A DNA stretch of 59,642 nucleotides, taken from the NCBI GenBank assembly GCA_021787985.1, contig JAJYLG010000011.1:1-59642 (forward strand), given 5' to 3'. The notes under the pieces are model-generated. The model saw only the letters and a list, made by a program, of their open reading frames with translations. It was not told the DNA's origin and searched no databases. The stretch's first letter is position 1. Every line of letters begins with the position of its first letter. Below, piece after piece: positions 26,164-34,448 of this stretch. The position numbers and the translations under genes were made by a program. This stretch comes from Chloroflexota bacterium (GTDB taxonomy: Bacteria > Chloroflexota > Dehalococcoidia > DSGV01).

Positions 26164-27192
26164 ATGGGAGCTGTAAGGGAGATCAATCTGGTCTGCATGT
26201 CCTCACAGGGATCCGTGCAGACGATGGAGATCCTGGCGAGGACGTTCTATGAGCAATACGGCTATCATGTGGCATCGCAGGTCTTCCCCGGTACGAGATC
26301 GAAGAGCTCGCCGGTAGTTTCGTATCTCAAAGCCGGCCCGGAGCGGATCCCGATCGCGTCGCCCAACTACAACCCTGACGACGTGCTCGTCTTCTGGGAC
26401 GGCCTGCTCAGAGTTGCCGGGAAGCGCGCTCATCCCGTGGTCGCCGATGCTATCGGGCGCCTGCGCACGGGCAACCTGATCGTCAACACCACCCTTGCGC
26501 CGACCGAGCTCGACTTGCCGTTCAAGTTCCGCGGCACGGTGGCGGCCGTTGATGCCACGGGCGTCGCCAAGGAGGTTCTCAAGCGCGATCCGCCGCCGGT
26601 CGGGATCGTCATGGCCGGCGCGTACATCGCGGTCACCCATGCCCTTGACATGGAGGTCTTCTTCGACGTGGTGCGTGAGCACTTCCCCGGGCGGCTGGGG
26701 GAGCAGAACGTGGAGGCTGCGCGCGTGGCCTGCGAGCGACTGCAGATCGCCCCCGAGGTGGTCTCGCTGTCCGACGCGGTGCTTGAAGATGAACCGCCGG
26801 TGGACCCCATGTCGTTGCCAATCCAACCGCCGCTGCAGAAGCGGCCCATGCCCGGGCTGCCGAACGGAGATCCCCACATCTGGCGAACGAGCATCCCGAT
26901 CTGTGAGGACGGGCTCTGCGCCTGCAATGACATGTGCCTGAGCGAGGTGATGTGCCCCGACAACACGGGCTTCATCGTGCGCCATCCGAGCCTCGCCGGT
27001 CCGCCTCATCAAGGCTACCGCATCGATGTTGACCATTGTCGCGGTTGTGGCATCTGCGCGGAGGTGTGTGTGTATAGCGCGATTCACATGTTCAACGAGA
27101 CCGAGATCGTGCGAACGAACCCAAACTATGGCGGGATTACGGTGGAGCCGTTTTTCGGGGCCCGGCAGGGCGTGAAGGGAGGTGTGGCGTGA
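26164..27192 (+). CDS. 2-Oxoacid:ferredoxin oxidoreductase, fused gamma-delta subunit
   Basis: 342 aa. Residues 1-190 are a pyruvate/ketoisovalerate oxidoreductase gamma domain. The conserved GQGG of the family is SQGS (14-17) and the RGG segment is KSS (47-49), both unusual. Residues 240-310 are a ferredoxin-like delta region. One CxxCxxCxxxC group is clear (Cys292, 295, 298, 302), and an irregular cluster of cysteines (247, 252, 254, 258, 264) lies before it. Gamma-delta fusions with separate alpha and beta genes are seen in oxalate oxidoreductase and in several other members. The alpha gene begins within its stop codon (GTGA). Confidence 0.85.
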   Translation: MGAVREINLVCMSSQGSVQTMEILARTFYEQYGYHVASQVFPGTRSKSSPVVSYLKAGPERIPIASPNYNPDDVLVFWDGLLRVAGKRAHPVVADAIGRLRTGNLIVNTTLAPTELDLPFKFRGTVAAVDATGVAKEVLKRDPPPVGIVMAGAYIAVTHALDMEVFFDVVREHFPGRLGEQNVEAARVACERLQIAPEVVSLSDAVLEDEPPVDPMSLPIQPPLQKRPMPGLPNGDPHIWRTSIPICEDGLCACNDMCLSEVMCPDNTGFIVRHPSLAGPPHQGYRIDVDHCRGCGICAEVCVYSAIHMFNETEIVRTNPNYGGITVEPFFGARQGVKGGVA

Positions 27193-28430
27193 CCACCGCG
27201 ACCGATCGATTCGTGCGCGAGCACAAGACCGTCATCATCACCGGCAACCAGGCGGCCGCCGAGGCCAGCCGGCTCGCACGTGTTGGCGTCGTGTGCTTCT
27301 TCCCCATCGGGCCATCGGACGAAGTGGGCGAGCACCTGGTGCGGATGGTGAACCGGGGGCAGCTCGACGCCAAGATCATCGACCTCGAGAACGAGCGGAG
27401 CGTCGTGAACGCCCAGATCACGGCGACGCAATGCGGGGTGCGCGCATCGTTCAGCACGAACTCGGAGGGGCTCGTCTTCGCCTACCAACCGCTGTTCTGG
27501 TCGGCGTACGCGCGGGTGCCGATCGTGGTGACCGTCGCCCATCGCGCCATGGAGCCGCCGACGATCATCGTTCCGGACGACCACGACACGATCATTTACC
27601 GGGACACGCACTGGCTCCAGTTCTACTGCGAGAACCCGCAGGAGGTGTTCGACACGGTGTTGCAGGCCTATTGGGTGGCGGAGCGGCACGACGTCATGCT
27701 GCCGGCTTTCGTGACATGGCCGGGCTGGGAGGTCTCGCACTCGACTGCGCCGGTCGAGATGCCCAGCCAGGAGGCCGTTGACGCCTTCCTGCCGCCCTAC
27801 CAGCTTCTGCCGGGGCAGGACCTGTTGACCACGGATCTGGCGGAGATCTACGGGAATCGGCCGGCGGGCGGGGCAGGAGACGAGCCGCGTTACATGGAGG
27901 GCCGTTACCAGATCGACCGCGCCCTGAACGTGAACGCCAAGAACGCCATCGAAGAGGCGCATCGCGAGTACCTGAGGGTCTTTGGTCGGGGTTACGGAGG
28001 ACTGGTCGAGACCTATCGCGCCGAGGACGCGGATATCGTGCTGGTCGCGATGGAGAACATCGCCACCGTCGCGCGCGAGGCTGCGGATCAGATGCGGGCC
28101 CGCGGGTTCCGAGTGGGAGTCCTCAAGGTCCGAGTCCTGCGCCCATTCCCGACCGAGGCCGTTCGTCAGGCGGCGGGCGGCGCCCGCGTCGTGATGACGT
28201 TGGACCGCAACCCGGTGGAGCTGCTCTATCACGAGCTCCGGTCGGCGCTCTACGACGAGCCCGATCGGCCGCTCATGCTGGGCAGGACGGTCGCGCTTGG
28301 CGGCAGGGATTTCACCGTGCGCGACTGCAACGAGCTCGTTGAGGAAGCGGCCGTTGCCATCAGCGCGCCGGACGCGGTCCCGGTCACGTCCTGGAGGTTC
28401 AAGGTCGCCAAGGAAGAAGACGATCGTTGA
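27189..28430 (+). CDS. 2-Oxoacid:ferredoxin oxidoreductase, alpha subunit
   Basis: 413 aa, GTG start overlapping the preceding stop. Contains the alpha-subunit N-terminal pyrimidine-binding region and a C-terminal transketolase-like domain II (DIVLVAMENIATVAREAADQ, RVGVLKVRVLRPFPTEAVR). In pyruvate enzymes the active-site segment reads Y-P-I-T-P; here it is F-P-I-G-P (38-42), and the substrate-facing Thr is therefore Gly. That argues for a substrate other than pyruvate, though it may just reflect distance. Together with beta and gamma-delta it should decarboxylate a 2-oxoacid to an acyl-CoA or equivalent while reducing ferredoxin. Confidence 0.85.
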   Translation: MTTATDRFVREHKTVIITGNQAAAEASRLARVGVVCFFPIGPSDEVGEHLVRMVNRGQLDAKIIDLENERSVVNAQITATQCGVRASFSTNSEGLVFAYQPLFWSAYARVPIVVTVAHRAMEPPTIIVPDDHDTIIYRDTHWLQFYCENPQEVFDTVLQAYWVAERHDVMLPAFVTWPGWEVSHSTAPVEMPSQEAVDAFLPPYQLLPGQDLLTTDLAEIYGNRPAGGAGDEPRYMEGRYQIDRALNVNAKNAIEEAHREYLRVFGRGYGGLVETYRAEDADIVLVAMENIATVAREAADQMRARGFRVGVLKVRVLRPFPTEAVRQAAGGARVVMTLDRNPVELLYHELRSALYDEPDRPLMLGRTVALGGRDFTVRDCNELVEEAAVAISAPDAVPVTSWRFKVAKEEDDR

Positions 28431-28499
28431 GCAAGGCGTGCGAGTGGTCCCACGGGTATCCACGGCGCGCACTGACGAAGAGAGAGGAGCGAGATCGCC

Positions 28500-29420
28500 A
28501 TGAAGATGGTGCTTGAAACCAAGGAAGCTCGTCCCTACCGGAACATCGACGCATCCCAATGCCCGGGATGCCCCTCGAACCTGGCCACCAAGCTGGTGAT
28601 GGAGATCGTGTTTCAGCTCGCGGAACAGCGGGGTGACCAGCCGATCGTTTTCGGCCAAGGGTGCGGCATCGGCCGCGACATCATGCACCGCAGCGGTATC
28701 GGCACCCACGACAGCGGCTGCGTGGGCATTCGCGCGGCCATGGAGATGCGCGGGATAGATCGGCCGCTCGTCGTGATCGACGGGGACGGCCAGATCGACA
28801 TGGGGTTCGATGACTTCTCGGGCGCATTCCAGTACGGCGCCCCGTATATGCACATCATCTGCGACAACCAGTCGTACGCGGCCAGCGGCACGCATGCCAC
28901 CGGCATGACGGACATGTTCGCCCGAGTGAGCACGAGGCCGAGTGGACGTGTTGGTGGACCCAACGGGAGGGTCAACCCTCGCAAACAACCGGCGATGATG
29001 ATCCGGTACAGCGGCGCCCGCTATGCCGCGACGGCCTCTCCGGCGCACATCCGGGACTTCGAGAGGAAGATCCTCCAGGGTCTCGACAATATGCCGTCGT
29101 TCATCCAGGTGTTCACGCCGTGCACATTGTCCTGGGGCTACAACGACTCGGATTCGTATGAGATCACGAAGCTCGGCATCGACTGCGGGATCTGGCCGCT
29201 GTGGGAGTGGTCGGACGACGGCTTCCGGAGAACGGTGCGGTTCGACGCCGACGAGATGCCAGAGAAGCTGCGCGCGTATGTCGGCATGCAGCGGCGGTAC
29301 GCGCACTTGACCGACGACGATGTGGCCGCGATGGAGCGGTACATCCTGGATCTCAACGCGCAGATCGATCAGATGCAGGCCGCGTTCCCCGGGAAGGCAC
29401 GAGCCGGGGCTGCATCGTAG
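28500..29420 (+). CDS. 2-Oxoacid:ferredoxin oxidoreductase, beta (TPP) subunit
   Basis: 306 aa. Binds thiamine diphosphate and the proximal [4Fe-4S] cluster. The four ligands seen in the family appear present: Cys21 and Cys24 (CPGCP), Cys55 (FGQGCGIGR) and Cys208 (FIQVFTPC). The TPP motif GDG begins at 95 and ends at Asp122-Asn123, where N-N is usual (GDGQIDMG...CDNQSYAASG). The beta subunit, last of the enzyme's three genes, sits 69 bp after alpha behind GGAGCGAG. The substrate is uncertain; see findings. Confidence 0.85.
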   Translation: MKMVLETKEARPYRNIDASQCPGCPSNLATKLVMEIVFQLAEQRGDQPIVFGQGCGIGRDIMHRSGIGTHDSGCVGIRAAMEMRGIDRPLVVIDGDGQIDMGFDDFSGAFQYGAPYMHIICDNQSYAASGTHATGMTDMFARVSTRPSGRVGGPNGRVNPRKQPAMMIRYSGARYAATASPAHIRDFERKILQGLDNMPSFIQVFTPCTLSWGYNDSDSYEITKLGIDCGIWPLWEWSDDGFRRTVRFDADEMPEKLRAYVGMQRRYAHLTDDDVAAMERYILDLNAQIDQMQAAFPGKARAGAAS

Positions 29421-29460
29421 CGCAGGTACTGACGTCCGGCCATTACGGAGAGAGGAGCTG

Positions 29461-30381
29461 ATGAGAGTGGGCCAGAGCTTTAGAGAGCGCATGGTGCGTC
29501 CTACGGCTGAGGTGATCAGCGCTCCAGTCGCGATCGACCCATTGATGGCGGCGCTAGCCAAGGGCGCGGGATTCGACACGGTGTATCTGGCCGGGGGGGT
29601 CCTGGGCTACACGCTGGCTGTCACGGAGGCGCTTCTCACGGTTACAGAGGTCGCGGAACGGGTTCGGTCGATCCGGGAGGTGGTGGACGGCGTCAGTGTA
29701 GTGGCGGACGCCGGGGTCGGTTTTGGAGACGCCGTCCACACAGCTAGGGCCGTGCGTGCGCTCGAGCAAGCGGGCGCTTGCGCGGTCGAAATCGAGGACC
29801 AAGTTGCCCCGAAGCGGGTGCACCATCACAAGGGCGTCGAGCACCTGGTATCGACCGACGAAATGGTGGGGAAGATACGCGCCGCGGCGGACGCCCGCCG
29901 TAACCTCGGCACGGTTATCATCGCGCGCTGCAACGCGATCGCGCACGAGGGGGTGAGACGGGCGCTGGATCGAGGAGCTGCATACGTCGAGGCCGGTGCT
30001 GACGTGCTCATGTTCCGCCCGGTGACCGCGACGGACTTCGAGGAGGTCACCCGCGGGACCTCGGTGCCGCTCGCCGCTATGGCCGCCTACGGGCCGACGC
30101 GTCCGGACTCCGAGATGGCGAAGGCAGGATACTCGTTGTCTGTTTATCCCTTTCCAGTGTTTGTGCTTGCCTTCGAAGCACTGAGAGGCGGCTACCAAAG
30201 GCTCCGACAGGGGACCATCAACGGGCGTGGCACGGGAATGACCCCGCGGGAGATCGGTGCGCTGATTGACGAAGTGGGCTCGACGATCGGCGTCGAGCAG
30301 CTCTACGAGATCGAGGCGCGCACGACGGAAGCAGGCATCGGGCGGGACACGGAAACCGTGCCCGCGACGGCGGGAGGATAG
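29461..30381 (+). CDS. Isocitrate lyase/PEP mutase-fold lyase
   Basis: 306 aa from ATG 29461. TIM-barrel fold typical of ICL/PEPM: metal-binding VADAGVGFG (Asp83), CAVEIEDQVAPKR (Glu112, Asp113), later IIARCNA and AGADVLMF. In isocitrate and 2-methylisocitrate lyases a catalytic Cys lies in K-(K/R)-C-G-H; here the equivalent is K118-R-V-H-H-H, so classical lyase chemistry with Cys is unlikely. Related enzymes without that Cys include oxaloacetate decarboxylase, PEP mutase and phosphonopyruvate hydrolase. Position just behind the oxidoreductase suggests it makes or consumes a 2-oxoacid. Confidence 0.83.
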   Translation: MRVGQSFRERMVRPTAEVISAPVAIDPLMAALAKGAGFDTVYLAGGVLGYTLAVTEALLTVTEVAERVRSIREVVDGVSVVADAGVGFGDAVHTARAVRALEQAGACAVEIEDQVAPKRVHHHKGVEHLVSTDEMVGKIRAAADARRNLGTVIIARCNAIAHEGVRRALDRGAAYVEAGADVLMFRPVTATDFEEVTRGTSVPLAAMAAYGPTRPDSEMAKAGYSLSVYPFPVFVLAFEALRGGYQRLRQGTINGRGTGMTPREIGALIDEVGSTIGVEQLYEIEARTTEAGIGRDTETVPATAGG

Positions 30382-30384
30382 GCG

Positions 30385-31512
30385 ATGTATGCGGCGAGAA
30401 GGATCCGTCCGCGCACTCAAGTGCCCTTGTTCACGGCCGTGGTCGTGGCCTTCGCTTTCTTCGCGGGTTGCTCGTCTTCGAAGCCAGCATCAACGGCGAC
30501 CACGCAACCGGCTTCGTCCGCGTCGGCAGTGGCGGTCTCGAGTCCGACCGGGAATTGTACGCACTATGACGACATCCGCGTGATGATCTTTGCTGGTCTG
30601 CTGAACAACATGCTCACATTCGTCGCCAAAGACGCGGGATTCTTCCACAAGAACTGCCTCAACGCGACGCTGGTGCCGGTCGCCAGTGGCCCAGCGGGGA
30701 TATCACAGGTCCTGTCCGGCGACCTGCAATTCTCGGACAGCTCTTTCGATAACGTGATCCTGGCGCGCGCGAAAGGGCTCGCGATCCGTGTGGTAACCGG
30801 TGAGTCGACGGGAGTTGCCTACGCCCTAACCGCGCGTAAGAGCCTGCCGCTGCCAGATCTCTCAAAGGGCTATCCGGCGGTGATGAAGAACCTGGTCGGC
30901 AAGAAAATCGGCGTATTCGGTTTGGGCACCGGCTCGGAACTCTTCGTGCGCGCGCTCTTCCAGGGCGCAGGGCTGAGTCCAGACTCGGCAACATACATCG
31001 GAGTCGGCTCGGTCCCAACCCAGCTGACGGCCCTGCAAAACGGGTCGGTTGACGCGATCATGACGGCCGACCCCGGCGACCAGATCGCTGTTCAAGAAGG
31101 ATTCGGCCAGGTCGTCGTCAACCTTGCGACCGGAGAGGGTCCATCCGAGGTCCGCACGATGGGCGGTACCTTTCAGGTCAAGGTCGCTTCCGAGGCGTAC
31201 CTGAAATCACACGCGGACGTGGCACGCAGGTTTGTTGAGGCGTACAGGGAGGCGAATGCATGGGTTCATGACCCCGCGAATCTGGATGCGCTCGCTCGCA
31301 TAATGGTGGCTCGGGCGGGCGTCGCCACGACGGTGCCCAACGCAGAGCAGCTGAACCGCCAACTGGCGCAACTGTGGGCCGGTCATGCGGGTGTGGACGT
31401 GAGCCGCGCCAGCGTTGATGCGTGGGAGAAGTTCGAAACGCACTTCGGTAACCTGAAGTCCCCGGTCTCGTTTTCGGACGTCGTCTGGGCGGGAGCGCCG
31501 ACCGCGCCCTGA
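30385..31512 (+). CDS. ABC substrate-binding lipoprotein, NitT/TauT (NMT1/SsuA-like)
   Basis: 375 aa, starting 3 bp after the lyase gene stop. Lipoprotein signal with lipobox FFAGC, Ser/Thr/Ala linker, then a periplasmic-binding fold like SsuA/TauA/THI5-NMT1: VMIFAGLLNNMLTFVAKDAG (site-1 binding lobe), VASGPAGISQVLSGDLQFS, and NGSVDAIMTADPGDQIAV. These receptors bind sulfonates, pyrimidine precursors, bicarbonate or small aromatic acids; the ligand is not predictable. The ATPase and permease follow, giving a complete importer. Confidence 0.87.
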   Translation: MYAARRIRPRTQVPLFTAVVVAFAFFAGCSSSKPASTATTQPASSASAVAVSSPTGNCTHYDDIRVMIFAGLLNNMLTFVAKDAGFFHKNCLNATLVPVASGPAGISQVLSGDLQFSDSSFDNVILARAKGLAIRVVTGESTGVAYALTARKSLPLPDLSKGYPAVMKNLVGKKIGVFGLGTGSELFVRALFQGAGLSPDSATYIGVGSVPTQLTALQNGSVDAIMTADPGDQIAVQEGFGQVVVNLATGEGPSEVRTMGGTFQVKVASEAYLKSHADVARRFVEAYREANAWVHDPANLDALARIMVARAGVATTVPNAEQLNRQLAQLWAGHAGVDVSRASVDAWEKFETHFGNLKSPVSFSDVVWAGAPTAP

Positions 31513-31542
31513 CCGGCGCCCTGGGTAAGAAGGAAGGGTAGC

Positions 31543-32328
31543 ATGCCTGGCAGCACGATTGCTGTTCGCCAAGTACGGCACTGGTTCGGCTTGGCCGGGC
31601 CCGGGGATGCGAGAAGGGTGTCGGTGCTTGACGGCGTATCGCTGGACGTGGCGTCGGGCGAGTTTCTCGCGATTGTGGGTCCCAGTGGGTGCGGGAAGAC
31701 CACCGTTCTCAACATGGTCGGTGGACTGATAGATCCGCAGCACGGTGAGGTTCTCGTGAACGGGCACCGCCCTGAGATCGGCGCGCCAGATATTGGATAC
31801 TTGTTCGCCCGCGACGGCCTGTTGCCATGGAGGACCGCTGAAGCCAACGTCGCTCTGCCTCTCGAGATTCGCAAGGCTGCGCGCAAGGACCGCCACAGGC
31901 TTGCGTCACAGGCCCTTGTGGCCGTAGGTCTGGGCGAGTTCGCGCACGCCTATCCGGCGCAACTCTCGCATGGCATGCGCCAACGTGTCGCCCTAGCGAG
32001 GACGCTTGTCACCGGACCGAACACGCTACTGATGGACGAGCCGTTCTCGGCGCTCGACGCGCAAACACGTCTGGCGCTCCAGGAGCAGTTCATGCGGCTC
32101 TGGCAGCATCAGTCGAGCACCGTGCTCTTTGTGACCCACGACTTGGCCGAAGCCGTCGCTCTCGCCGATCGTCTCGTCGTTTTCTCGCAGCGACCGGGAA
32201 GGGTCAAGGCTGAGTTCCCAATCGATTTGCCGCGGCCTCGCAGCGTGACCCAACTCCAGGCTGACGCCTCCTACCACCGCATCCTTCAGCAGGTGTGGGA
32301 TGTCTTCAAGAGCGAGGTGACCGTCTAA
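31543..32328 (+). CDS. ABC ATPase, SsuB/TauB type
   Basis: 261 aa. Walker A GPSGCGKT at 46-53, Q-loop region YLFARDGLLPWRTAEANV where the usual Gln is replaced by Ala-Arg, signature LSHGMRQRVALART, and Walker B LLMDEPFSALD. The signature begins L-S-H-G rather than L-S-G-G, common in this subfamily. Energises the importer formed with the preceding binding protein and the next permease. Confidence 0.93.
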   Translation: MPGSTIAVRQVRHWFGLAGPGDARRVSVLDGVSLDVASGEFLAIVGPSGCGKTTVLNMVGGLIDPQHGEVLVNGHRPEIGAPDIGYLFARDGLLPWRTAEANVALPLEIRKAARKDRHRLASQALVAVGLGEFAHAYPAQLSHGMRQRVALARTLVTGPNTLLMDEPFSALDAQTRLALQEQFMRLWQHQSSTVLFVTHDLAEAVALADRLVVFSQRPGRVKAEFPIDLPRPRSVTQLQADASYHRILQQVWDVFKSEVTV

Positions 32329-32329
32329 C

Positions 32330-33202
32330 ATGGCAAGCGACGCCTTTCAAGCGACCGCGACCCAGGATGATTCACTCGATCTGTCGCGGAGTGCACCGAA
32401 CTCCTCGCCTCGCCGGCAGGCGCTGTGGCGATCTACTGCGACCCGACTTGGTACCGTGCTCGTCGTGGTCGTGGTCTGTCTCTTCTGGGAACTGACAGCG
32501 CGCGAACGATGGATGAATCCCATTTTTACGGGCCAACCCGTGAAGGTCCTCGGATCGCTGTGGGAGCTTATCCGGGGAAACATGCTGTGGGAAGACGTGG
32601 CCGCGACCGTTGAGGCGACCCTGGTCGGGGTCGTGGCCGCGTCTGCCTGCGGCATCGTCCTTGCCTTTGTGCTCAGTCGGCTTCGCTTGGTGTACGCCGT
32701 GGTCGATCCCCTCTTTGTTGCCCTCAACAGTCTTCCGCGGGTCGCGCTTGCGCCGCTCTTCTTGCTCTGGTTCGGCATCGGCCTCGAGTCGAAGGTATTC
32801 CTAAGCGCGAGCGTGGCCTTCTTCGTGGTCTTCCTTAATACGGTTGCGGGCATCGACAGTGTCGACCGTGACCACCTCGTCCTTGCGAGATCACTTGGGG
32901 CAGGCGCCTGGCAGACGTTCCGCAAGTTTGTGCTGCCGTCTTCTGTGCCCAGCATTTTTGCAGGCTTGGAGCTTGCGATGATCTATGGCTTCATTGGCAC
33001 GGTGACTGGTGAGATGCTGGCGGGCCAGAGGGGTATTGGGGTTAGAATATCATACTACTCTGGGCTGTTTCGTACGAACCACATGCTAGCATACCTCTTC
33101 GTACTGATGATTGTGACAACCGCGATCGCTACAATGCTGCGCTGGGTCAGGCGCCGGCTACTGCGTTGGCAATCGGCAGGAGTGCACCAGATGGTACAGT
33201 GA
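32330..33202 (+). CDS. ABC permease, SsuC/TauC type
   Basis: 290 aa; start follows the ATPase stop by one base. About six membrane helices, with the EAA-like loop SLGAGAWQTFRKFVLPSSVPS. The 3' third (near 33000-33150) is visibly richer in A/T than its surroundings, for example AGAATATCATACTACTC, which may mark acquired DNA. Completes the NitT/TauT-type importer. Confidence 0.9.
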   Translation: MASDAFQATATQDDSLDLSRSAPNSSPRRQALWRSTATRLGTVLVVVVVCLFWELTARERWMNPIFTGQPVKVLGSLWELIRGNMLWEDVAATVEATLVGVVAASACGIVLAFVLSRLRLVYAVVDPLFVALNSLPRVALAPLFLLWFGIGLESKVFLSASVAFFVVFLNTVAGIDSVDRDHLVLARSLGAGAWQTFRKFVLPSSVPSIFAGLELAMIYGFIGTVTGEMLAGQRGIGVRISYYSGLFRTNHMLAYLFVLMIVTTAIATMLRWVRRRLLRWQSAGVHQMVQ

Positions 33203-33380
33203 GGCCGACCAGTCGGTTACGTCGGCAAGGGGTGCTACCCGGCGAGTGCAGGGCGAGGTGCAACGGATCGGGGAGCGGGGCACTGGGGTGGCAAGTGGTC
33301 GCGTGGCTCGATGTGGCGGGCGGTGTACCGCTCGGCGCGAGATAATGACCTGCTGCGGCGGAAACGGAGGCCAAGGAGGC

Positions 33381-34169
33381 GTGGATCTGGGGCTGGAGGG
33401 CAAGGTCGCCGTGGTGAGCGGTGGAAGTCGTGGTATTGGTGCGGCTGTCGCCCAGCAGCTGGTGGCGGAGGGCGCTCGCGTGGCCATCGTGGGTCGCAAC
33501 CAGGACAGGCTAGACCTGGCTGCGACTCGTCTGCGCGGCACCGTTCGCGGTGCTGAGGTCGTGACTGTGTGCGCGGACCTGGCGGAGCCGGACTCCGAGA
33601 GCCGGCTTAGTTCCGAGGTGCTCGCGAAGCTGCCGATGGTCCACGTCCTTGTGAACAGCATCGGTTCGGTGCCGGCTGGACCGCTCGAGGCACTCGATGA
33701 GTCTGCCTGGGCGCTGGGCATCAACTCGAAGTTACTGGGATACGTAAGGGCCATGAACGCGGCCATCCCGAGCATGCAGGCGCAAGGGTGGGGTAGAGTC
33801 ATCAATATCGTTGGCATACATGGCGTCAAACCCCAGGATGCGAACTTCGCGCCGGCGGCCGTAAATGCGGCGCTAGTGATGCTCACCCGCTGTGCGGCAG
33901 CTCGATACGGCAAGTGGGGAATCACGGTCAACTGTGTCAACCCGGGGCCAGTGGCGACGGAGCGTCTGCGCTACCTGATCGCAGACCAATGCCGCCGCAC
34001 TGGTCGGAGTGAGGATGAGGTGCGCGCGGCTCTCGTATCGAAGATCCCCGTGGGGAGGGTCGCGAGCCCGGAGGAGATCGCTTCTGTGGTGACGTTCTTG
34101 GTCTCAGAGAAAGCCGGCTTCGTGAATGGCGCCGTAATCGACGTAGACGGCGGACAAGTGGCTGGATAG
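33381..34169 (+). CDS. Atypical short-chain dehydrogenase (SDR)
   Basis: 262 aa from GTG 33381, chosen because family members start MDLGL-GKVA; AAGGAGG lies immediately upstream at very short spacing. NAD(P)-binding SGGSRGIG (13-20) and VNSIG (NNAG equivalent). The catalytic Ser-Tyr-Lys is absent: the strand that normally ends I-S-S reads INIVGIHG, and Y-x3-K is replaced by P158-AAV-N162. SDRs without these residues exist and may not be reductases. C-terminal VNPGPVATERL and FVNGAVIDVDGGQVAG are normal. Last member of the gntR-headed run. Confidence 0.85.
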   Translation: MDLGLEGKVAVVSGGSRGIGAAVAQQLVAEGARVAIVGRNQDRLDLAATRLRGTVRGAEVVTVCADLAEPDSESRLSSEVLAKLPMVHVLVNSIGSVPAGPLEALDESAWALGINSKLLGYVRAMNAAIPSMQAQGWGRVINIVGIHGVKPQDANFAPAAVNAALVMLTRCAAARYGKWGITVNCVNPGPVATERLRYLIADQCRRTGRSEDEVRAALVSKIPVGRVASPEEIASVVTFLVSEKAGFVNGAVIDVDGGQVAG

Positions 34170-34448
34170 GTAGCCAAGCGGGATGGGCTCGTCTGCCGTG
34201 TCTCAGGCGCGGCTTGTGCGACGTGGCCGCTTTGGCAGATGCCCCTGGGGGAAACATGTGCAGTGGGTCCGGCGGCATGCGCGGGGCGACCACGCACCGT
34301 GGTGGATCGTTCGTTGGAGCGGCGGCACCTTGAGGTAGTCGGACTTCGTGGTCGCCTCGGGCGGCCGGCGAAGGTCGAGCAGGAGCGCGCTCGGCGCAAT
34401 CCGGCGGGTCGGAACGCGCGAGCAGTGATCGTGGGAACGTGATGTGCG

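Noticed and set aside
26164-29420. Naming the oxidoreductase oxalate oxidoreductase
   Set aside because: The gamma-delta/alpha/beta layout fits, but active-site residues that define oxalate specificity could not be verified from memory.
29461-33202. The whole run from the lyase to the SsuC-type permease as a recent transfer
   Set aside because: A/T-rich patches (e.g. 33000-33150) hint at it, but I have no composition statistics to support it.
34170-34448. A 67-codon plus-strand frame (34239-34442) in the gap before the second TauE gene
   Set aside because: Arg-rich with no motif, no good ribosome-binding site and no homologue that I recognise; the gap is left as intergenic.
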